Below, piece by piece: positions 56,512-64,000 of a DNA stretch of 64,000 nt; the first letter of the stretch is position 1; each line of letters begins with the position of its first letter. The DNA lies in contig JALGQZ010000009.1 of NCBI GenBank assembly GCA_023105745.1, positions 49,139,467 through 49,203,466 on the forward strand. Direction: 5' to 3'. Position numbers and translations under genes: made by a program. Source of the DNA: Austropuccinia psidii (lineage: Eukaryota > Basidiomycota > Pucciniomycetes > Pucciniales > Sphaerophragmiaceae). The notes under the pieces are model-generated. The model had not been told where the DNA came from. It saw only the letters and a list, made by a program, of their open reading frames with translations, and made no database searches.

Positions 56512-57418
56512 GACTAAGGAATATTCAAGCAGAAGATTCAAGGAGTCAGATTAAATCACTTCAAGTCTGAAGAAAATGGCCTCAAGGAAGTGGGGTCCAT
56601 AACTCAATGATGCCCCCCCTCAAAGTCCTTGAGGTGGTGAGTCCATGTCTCTTTTGGACTGAAGTCACCACCCAAGACCTCCTCTTCAATTTTGGGGAGG
56701 TCAGAATCTTTATGGTCCTGGACCCTTGTAATGGGCCCAGGCCATGGGACCCCTGAAGCCCCAGCAAATTTGAGCTCAGGGGTCATTTTTGGTCCTGGGG
56801 GACTCCAATAGCCCCCATGGCCCACAGACCATAGGACCTCAAAATCAACCCATGACCAAATTGGGCCTAGAAATGCCCTGAAGCCAAAATAATCAAAAAT
56901 CACCATAAAAAGGGCCATGACCCAAAATCAACGGTGGGGCCAATTGGGCCCCAATCCACATTTTGAGGCATTTTCTGGGACAATGGGGACAAGACCCCCC
57001 CTTTTTTGAAGGGATTCCAATCAGGGCAAAAAGGGCCAAAACATCAATTTGGCCCATTCACAATGAGGTATATGAACATATACTCATTGGCCATCAAATC
57101 TTGAGCAGAAGAGTTCTATGGCACTCATTTTGGGATACAACCCAAAGGCCATGCCTTGAAAGGAAGGAAAGGATTGAATCCAAAGAAGAAGCATATTTTG
57201 AAGTTGAAAGCACTTACTCAAGTTAAAAGAAGTGGGAAGATAATTCAAATCAAGTATGACAGTGAAGGAATGAAGAGGGGATTTTCAGGATAATGTTCAA
57301 GAGGAAATTATAATTAAAAAGAAATTTTTTGAAAAAAATGCGGGGATATTGAGATGCCACTCAACAGTGGCAGGGTATTATGGTGTTCAGGAGCCCACCA
57401 GTTTCAAGGGGGGGATAC
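56512..57418 (+). other. Region between the antisense gene and 3' LTR of C, with polypurine tract
   Basis: GGCC-rich sequence similar to 6140-6600 of element A, probably the promoter side of the antisense gene. It ends in a polypurine tract (GGGGGGATAC, about 57408-57418) next to the 3' LTR. No sense gene. Confidence 0.6.
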
Positions 57419-58182
57419 TGTAACAGCCACTAATCAGAGGTAAGGGTATTCATACTTACACCCACTCAAACACCTCAAACCAGCAAATCCACTGTGTGTA
57501 TCAGCATTCAGCTTCAGCAATCTTCTTTGCTGAAACATGCATACAGTCTGTCTCATCAATACAGCCTGTCAATACTTGTACAGGTTGGAATGACCCAATA
57601 CAGTTTGGATACACCATTTCCAAACTGTATGATCACTCAATACCACCACTCCTCTTGTACAGATCCTGTACAGCCATACAGGACCTGTATTGGCCAGAAT
57701 CAATTCAATCATCAAATCTTCTCAAGAAAATTCTCTGTCTGGATCAGGGCTGGTGATTCTCACATATACCAGCCCCTCTTTCTTCCCCCTGGGGACTTTT
57801 CCCTAGTTAATTAATTTAGTATATCTATTATTTTATAATTATTCTTATCCTTATTTTGGGTATTATAGTTATTTGATTTTAAGTTAGTCTTTGCCTTTTT
57901 TCTTTCTTTGCCTGTACAGTATGAGTTGGGTGACCATATCCTTATTAACCCTTCTCTTTCCATTCTGATAGGTTGAAACAGTGGACTTGGACTTGTTTGT
58001 GGTTGGCTCTTTTATTCTTACTCTTATTATTTGTTGCTTCTTTTCTTATATTCTCTTATTTAGTAATTCATCTCTTAACACTCTTCAGTGTACTCTTTTC
58101 CTACCATATCCTGAGCCCTCCATAAGTAAGTCCCAGTTTACTGAGTGCCAGGCCCTCTTCACTTAGAAGAGCCCTTGTGACA
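57419..58182 (+). repeat. 3' LTR of retrotransposon C
   Basis: 764 bp, TGTAACAGCC...CCCTTGTGACA, followed by CACTG. Uninterrupted partner of the 33358-34864 LTR; it shows the empty site of solo LTR E. Confidence 0.92.
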
Positions 58183-58247
58183 CACTGCTTGCATCCATGC
58201 CACATAGGATGCAAGCAGTCATCCACAACAATAGTGCTCCAGTGTGA
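58183..58247 (+). pseudogene. Tc1-like transposase, C-terminal part
   Basis: Through the CACTG duplication, the frame from 33357 (SHLDAL) continues LASMPHRMQAVIHNNSAPV and stops at 58245-58247. The S-M-P-x-R-x-x-A-V-I pattern is the normal C-terminus of Tc1 transposases. Confidence 0.78.
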
Positions 58248-58497
58248 TGGTAGGAGCAACCAAATTTCTTATTTTTCATATAAAAAAAGTTATTATTAAA
58301 TTAAACAAGAATATTATCATTTTGTTATGAATTATCTAGCTTATTATTAACATGAAATACAGATTTATTATTGTAATGCTACTTAAACATTAAAAAACTG
58401 TGAGAAAAAAACTGAGAGCAAAAAATTGTGCAAAAAAAAATAAACACAAAAAAACAGTGCCCCAAGAAAGTGTTCAGATCTTTCTTGTAGGGCACTG
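58248..58497. other. 3' non-coding end and right terminal repeat of the Tc1-like element
   Basis: AT-rich tail. The last 45 bp form a foldback (ACAGTGCCCC...GGGCACTGT) that includes the right terminal repeat and ends at a TA dinucleotide. Confidence 0.55.
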
Positions 58498-58499
58498 TA

Positions 58500-59829
58500 C
58501 ATTTATTCAGACTGGGGTTCACTTCATGAAGTTTCTGAGGAGTCCAGAGGTTTCCTCAGAATGCATGTATGCAGAGGAAGTAGGGCATGAATTCAATTTA
58601 TATTGATCATTTGATTCAAAAAAGATTTTTAGCTTTGATGGATGTATGTGCAAGGTTGATTGGTGAAGTTTCTTCAATTGTGATTTGCATTTTGAGGCAA
58701 GATTCAGATTCAAAAAAGGTTTTTCTCATTTTTGAAAGTAAAGAAATTATTCCAAGAAGTCTATATTTTTGATTTTAATTGCCATAATTAATTAGACTTA
58801 ATTTTTTAACCAAAACTTAACTTGCTTAATGCTAATTTTTCTGTCTTACTGAATATATCTCTTCTCAATTATTTAATTAATGAAATTGTTTAGAAAATTG
58901 AAATTTATCTTGTTTTCTTCCTCTTTTTGATACGTATATTTTTATTTTGAAATAACTGAGAAGTGAAGCATGTTTGTTTGTCAAAATTTTCAATTTTCTC
59001 AAAAATCAATTTGATTGCATTTAACTTTATGTCCTTTGAATCTGGGTTTTATCTTACTCACATAAACTTCTAAGAGGCAACAAGGTTGAATCTAACCATA
59101 AATCTGTAAAACAACCATACTCAAATCAATTTAACTCAGCCCGCCACGTTTGAGCAAGCAGCCACGAACCAAAAAGAACGTAAAACAATTTAAAGAGAGA
59201 CACAGTAAGAATCTTTCAAACAGAAAAATCAAAAGAAACCAGTTAAGGAATTGCCTTTTGATGACTTTGTTCAAGTTTTTGTTTTGATATGAAACTTTTT
59301 TACCAACTTTTTGGATGAATTTGTTTTTCCAAACTTGTTTTCGAGGACCTCCGGATGTGAATGAATGAAGGCCCAAGATAGCTTGATCCATCCATCAATC
59401 CATCACTCTGGCTGACTGGCTATCATCAGACTTACTCAGAAAGCTATTCAACTGATCGGCCTAGTCTGAGATTGACTTTGGATTCGGTTTAGGCCATTTA
59501 GCCGTCATAAACAATCATTTAATCCAATCATGAAATCACAATAACCCTCGGTGATCTCCTTGTGCTTGTTTCTCGATTTATCTTCACCGTTATCTTGTCT
59601 TGAGCGTCTTATTAACCAGGGTCTATCCTCCAAAGAGCTCTTAGAGCGTTGAAAATTTAAAGCCGTAGATCGATTCACAGTATACCCAAAATTCATCATT
59701 CTTCCTCTTGCCCCTGTTCGCTCATCTCTTGCCTTCATCTCTCTTCAAATCTCATCATTATCCCATCAGAAGGCTAAATCATCGCTCCACCCATCACTCA
59801 TACCTCGATTGACAAAGCCTTGCTTCAAC
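58500..59829 (+). promoter_or_regulatory. Upstream region of the ribose-5-phosphate isomerase gene
   Basis: The left 900 bp is AT-rich and featureless. From about 59400 the composition becomes C/T-rich (TCATCTCTCTTCAAATCTCA type), typical of a fungal promoter and leader close to the ATG at 59830. No TATA box is called. Confidence 0.45.
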
Positions 59830-61529
59830 ATGGTCGGTCCTTACAATCCTTTTTCTCAGGCCTCCAATGCACCACTCCATTCAAAGCCAGATCCTAAACT
59901 ACAGACTCGTCAATCCTTGCCACCAAGGAATCCAGGCGGACTGAGTCAAATCGAAACTTCAAAACAATTAGCTGCTTATGCTGCCGTCGATCAGCACGTT
60001 CGTCCTCATCATCGTGTGATCGGAATTGGGTAAATTAAACTTTAAAATTCGATTTCATCCTTAACTAAGCCAATCAATTCTTCTCGATCTATTAAGACTT
60101 AATAAGCCATTATTCTTCTGATCTTTGTCATCCCCTGACTAATCATTCGCATAATTGTCCTCTTGACCGATTGATCTTTATAACCCAAAAAGTTAACCCT
60201 CACTAATTAAGCTTCGTCTTGGCTTTTTTTATTGACCGAATGACGTCAACGATCATCATTCTAGGAGTGGAACTACTGTGCCATATGTGGTCGAACGGAT
60301 TGTTCAACAAGGTCATGAAGTCAATGAATCAAGGTAAAATAATCACATTTAGTCTAACTTGGGATCCATCAGAGTATAATCAAAAGACCAACAAGACTCT
60401 TGGATACATTGGGGATCTGACAGGCTTCTTATCTTACTTCAACTTGTTTGTATAGGTGGTTCATACCAACTGGATTCCAATCCAAGGAGCTGATTGTCAA
60501 AGCTGGTTTAAATCTGGGGGATGTGGATCAGTTTCCGGCGTTGGACGTTACCATAGATGGCGCTGATGAAATCGACCCAGATCTCAACGCAATAAAGGGA
60601 GGTGGTGCATGTCATTTGAGGGAAAAAGTCCTGGCCGAAGCAGCCGAAAAGTTTGTTCTTGTGGCCGATGCACGCAAGGAATCAACACTCTTAGGCACAA
60701 GTTGGAAAACTGGGATCCCCATAGAAGTAGTTCCATTTGCTTGGGCCAAGGTAATGAGGAATATTCAACTCATGGGCTGTCATACACCAGTCAGTCAAAA
60801 ATTGGGACTAGTTTCCATTTGCTCATTTGTCATTCTTTGGGAATGAATAATTTTATCCGTCTCACCACTAACCTTCTTCTATTTTCTTTATTAAAATTCG
60901 CTCATTCAGACTTTAAGGATGGGTAAATCGAAGGCTGGTCCAGTTGTCACCGATAATGGGTAATTGCCTTGGCTTTTTTTTTATGTTTCACCAATATCAT
61001 TTCTGTTTTTTAAAGTTTTTTTTTCTCTTTGAGTTATCAAAAACAGGAATTTTGTGATTGACGCGCCGTTTGATGACGTTTACATGAGAGATCCATCAGA
61101 ACTTTCATATCGATTAAAAATGCAAGTTTGGGATTTGGCTTGATTGTTTGCTCGTTATTTCGATTTGGCTTATAACTTTTTGGTATTTCGTTTAAAATGC
61201 CCTTCGTGGACTGAAACTTTTTCCTCCTATGAGAATAGGTTGACTGGTGTCTTAGAAGTTGGTCTTTTTTGCGGAATGGCACAAGAGGCGTTCTTTGGTA
61301 ACTTGGTGAGTGCCATGTATACTTTATAAAAACATTTAGCATCATTTAAAGCCTTTTTATGAAAAAAATCCCGCTAACGTGATGTCTGCTTGGGCCATTT
61401 AATTTTTCACCTAAATCAATTAACATCATCTGCCATTTATAGGACGGATCTGTAACGATTAAATCTAAAAATGGTTCTGTTCGAAAGGTTTCCGCTGAAG
61501 AAGGAAAACTCAAGCTAAATTCACATTGA
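59830..61529 (+). CDS. RKI1: Ribose-5-phosphate isomerase (RpiA type)
   Basis: Interconverts ribose-5-phosphate and ribulose-5-phosphate in the non-oxidative pentose phosphate pathway, in the cytosol. Seven exons (59830-60029, 60265-60333, 60456-60789, 60910-60959, 61047-61125, 61234-61305, 61443-61529) give 296 residues. Family motifs are in order: [15 protein letters not shown] (substrate loop made by the first splice), [31 protein letters not shown] (catalytic Asp and Lys region), [72 protein letters not shown] and DGSVTIKSK. The N-terminal extension of about 45 residues is polar and may be disordered. Two junctions are weak: donor GTCAGT after exon 3, and GTTTGG after exon 5 joined to an AG at 61233. 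They are chosen because they restore the frame. No stop or damage is seen, and it is the one clear housekeeping gene here. Confidence 0.93.
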
Positions 61530-63200
61530 AATCATAAAGTCGTTATTTCACTTTCGAATTGTAATCATGGGCCAGCCAAAATTATCAGCACAAATCAATG
61601 ACATTTTGACCTTTTATTCTTTATGAAGACTAATTTGACTTTGTATGTTGTTCTAATCAGATATTTTTTAACAATGAATCCCACTGTATAAACTCACAGC
61701 TGAGCCTAAAGAAATCTCAAAGTCAAATTCGTCCATACCCACCTTGAGGCGAAATAGGACTGCATATTTAAATTTCCATTGTATCAATCATAGGGTTTCG
61801 TCCTAATGTGATGCTTTTTGACTGTCATTCTTAGTGAGGTCTTCAGGTGCATGCTATAATGTTATTTGCTAGTGTAATCCTTGATTCAAAAAAACGCTTC
61901 TAATCAAAGATACACATAATCTATCGGATTGATTGCATCAAGTTTGATTATCATTTCAGAAGAAAATACGAAAAATCAAGTCTAACATGACAAACCAACC
62001 AAGGTAGATTACTATGCAGACTATGGTTGCAAAAGAGACATAAATGCGTCAGTAATCTAAAAAGAGAAAGGGCATGATACAGACGAGATCTGTGGAACCT
62101 TTAATCATAAAATTAAATTTATTTCATAAGAAATCAAAAATTGTGATAAGCATCTCACATCTGTCAATTGTGAACATTATATAGCGGATACATGCCTGAT
62201 GATATGTGTTGGTGGGCAAAAAAAGATTATGATAAGTTAATAGCAGTTGCCTCATCGCTTTGATTTGTTTTAACCAATATCATTCTTTTAAGCTTTTCTG
62301 CCATCAAAGCACAAAGCTTTTTTTCCATTTTTAGAAAAAAAAGCTTAGTGATGATTCTTTTGTATTTTGTTTATTTTAAATTATTTCAATTTCTTAAAAA
62401 ATTTGAAAAATTATTATAAGTTTTTTGTTTTTTCAATTGTAATACAATAACAATAAAATAAAACTAGATTATCAAGGGGAGGCTGAATCATTTCCAATTA
62501 AACCAAAGTTTAACTTGAAAACTGTCTAAATTAAAGTCAAAAAATCTCAACTTATTGAGTAATATCTAACTTTAGGTTAAGCTTGAGCAATTTTCAAAGT
62601 TGAAATTTTATGTTTATACTCTTGCTATGGCATTATAAAGCTGGGGTCTTGTTTTAAATTCTTCCACCTTCCCAGTTTGCAATCACCCATGCCAAATGAA
62701 CCCAAACAATCAAATCTGGATCAGAGAAAATAGTTTCATAGCTTCTTATAAGTATTTCAAATTGAATAAGCACTGGATTTCATTTGACATAAGAAATATA
62801 AAAAAAAAAAAACAAAGAAACTGGCAAAAATGATTTTTATCTAATTTTCTTTTTGGTAAAATTTTTAGGTGATTCTCAAAGTGTCTCATGAAAAAAAGGG
62901 TATGAATAGATTTTAGCTGATCTTAAATGTTAAAATAAAACATTAAGAGATCTTTTTAAAGATTTTTTTTTTTTTTATTTAAAAAAAAAAAAAAAAAAAA
63001 CCATTATAAGAACTTTATTATTTTAATGATTATTTTAATTATTATATAATTTAAAATTTAATTTTAAAATAAAGAAACAATATTTTGAAAAAAAAAAAAA
63101 AAAAACCTTATTAAAGCTAAATAATTAATTGCATTAAAATTATATTTTAAATAAAAAAAAAAAAAAAAACTTTATTTGGTATTTATAAATTTAAGATTAT
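61530..63200. other. 3' flank of the isomerase gene and AT-rich spacer
   Basis: Probable 3' UTR, then AT-rich sequence with long A and T runs (62963-63000, 63090-63105, 63153-63169). No gene or paired repeat recognised. Confidence 0.5.
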
Positions 63201-64000
63201 TGTGAGCCTTGAGGTATATTTTACATACCCAAATAGGCCACAATTATCTTAAAAAGAAATTTTGAATTATACATAACTCATAAATCATGCATATATTCAA
63301 AATTCTTCATTTTTGATTTCAGAAAAGATGAATAACTTTTTATTGAGTAAGTAAATCCATGGATTTAAGGCCAGATTTGGATTCTACACGAAAATTCACC
63401 TAGGCCAGCTCCATAGAGTGAATAAGCTCAAATTAACTCTTTGAGGTGGTAAAATGGAAAATATTTCAATACCACATCATCAATACCACATAAAAGATCT
63501 GTGAAAATTTTTGTTTTTCTTAATTTCACGCCAAAATAATGGGAAAGTGAGAAATCCCATGTTACATATACACTAAGAATAGTGTTATTCATGTTTTGAG
63601 CACTTAATATCATGGTATTCTTACATGGACTTTTGGTACACCCATAGTGGATATCTCACTTTAAGCTTAAATTACTATTTTGATGTAAAAAATAGGCAAG
63701 GGGGACAAAAGACATCAAAGAGAGCCAGGGTACCCAACTTCTGAGGACTCAGAGGCGTGGATAGCTCCAAAGCTTGGTTCCATGGCTGATCTTGACCCAA
63801 TTGGTAAACTAAACCTCTTTGGGAACTTGGTTACCATGTCACAACTACTGTAAATCTTAAGAAAATAGCAAATAACCTGCTATTTTGACGTGCCAAGGAG
63901 GTAAAGAGCTACTTGGACTCCTGTAACCATGTCAATTCTTAATGACTTTCCATGGGTAAACCCCAAAAGAGTAATTAAAACCCTTTTTGGACTTGTATCC
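63201..64000. mobile_element. Second copy of LTR D, inverted, running off the window
   Basis: Starts TGTGAGCCTTGAGGTATATT and matches the reverse complement of the 11603 end of solo LTR D for the rest of the window (about 800 bp), with scattered differences and small indels. Whether it is solo or the edge of a full element cannot be seen. Confidence 0.82.

Larger units (their letters stand above)
33358..58182 (+). mobile_element. Ty3/gypsy chromovirus-like retrotransposon C, same family as A
   Basis: 5' LTR 33358-34864 (interrupted by a solo LTR), 3' LTR 57419-58182, TSD CACTG. It has gag, pol with chromodomain, and the antisense accessory gene at 56511-55301, in the same order as element A. 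After subtracting the nested MULE and solo LTR, it is close to 10 kb. It sits in a Tc1 transposase gene. All retroelement frames contain stops. Confidence 0.93.
31876..58497 (+). mobile_element. Tc1/mariner-like transposon, degenerate, interrupted by retrotransposon C
   Basis: The left end after TA is CAGTGGGCTACAGGAAACAC (31876). The right end before TA (58498-58499) reads as reverse complement CAGTGCCCTACAAGAAAGAT. The ends are similar but not identical. Removing the 24.8-kb insertion leaves about 1.8 kb, a normal Tc1 size. The interior is a DDE transposase pseudogene whose frame resumes on the far side of element C. The exact ends are less certain than the interruption itself. Confidence 0.68.

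Noticed and set aside
59131..59391. Small minus-strand gene divergent from the isomerase
   Set aside because: No motif, poor composition, and it sits in probable promoter sequence.
60448..60846. Intronless short isomerase
   Set aside because: It lacks the N-terminal substrate loop and the C-terminal motifs that the 7-exon model restores in frame.

Overview
This is nuclear DNA of a filamentous basidiomycete. It is AT-rich, has short GT-AG introns of about 50-150 bp, and is dominated by nested transposable elements. The Ty3/gypsy families with an antisense accessory gene, the MULE, and the TET/JBP-type dioxygenase all point to a rust fungus (Pucciniales). From memory only, the Ty3 family resembles those that fill the Austropuccinia psidii genome; that identification is an inference, not a database result.

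Only two loci look like ordinary host genes. At the left edge (1-1822, minus) is a spliced gene for a Ser/Asn-rich, C-terminally coiled-coil protein that runs off the window. At 59830-61529 (plus) is an intact 7-exon ribose-5-phosphate isomerase gene. Almost everything between them is two Russian-doll nests whose boundaries can be read from target-site duplications (TSDs).

Left nest: a PIF/Harbinger element (2102-28175, TSD TTA) has its transposase gene cut by two Ty3/gypsy chromovirus-like retrotransposons. These are A (4950-17015, TSD TATTG, which itself carries a 1.9-kb solo LTR at 9681-11603) and B (17621-27476, TSD TTCTG). A 3.7-kb AT-rich stretch without recognisable genes follows.

Right nest: a Tc1/mariner element (31876-58497) has its transposase gene split by retrotransposon C (33358-58182, TSD CACTG). 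C's 5' LTR holds a solo LTR (33651-34443, TSD CAGGG). Between its pol and its 3' LTR sits a 14.1-kb Mutator-like element (41054-55155) with 140-bp inverted repeats and an 8-bp TSD (TTATTTTT). The reading frame of the Tc1 transposase resumes directly on the far side of C, 24.8 kb away.

The MULE is the most interesting object. After splicing, all four of its genes are open. They are a FAR1-like/MULE transposase fused to an OTU-type cysteine protease domain (1010 aa), a TET/JBP-like 2OG-Fe(II) dioxygenase (450 aa), a SNF2/SWI2 ATPase (730 aa), and a 672-aa protein I do not recognise. It also carries a tRNA-derived SINE-like sequence and an array of 17 GC-rich hairpins (13-bp arms, 5-nt loop) set in T- and A-rich spacers, one with its loop inverted. 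A transposon that carries its own candidate DNA-base oxidase and chromatin remodeller suggests a self-contained epigenetic module.

Two further system-level observations concern the Ty3 elements. Two of the three copies carry, between pol and the 3' LTR, an antisense gene with its own intron and a Cys-rich motif. None has a tRNA-type primer site; instead the sequence just inside the 5' LTR is complementary to a segment within the LTR, as in Tf1-type self-priming.
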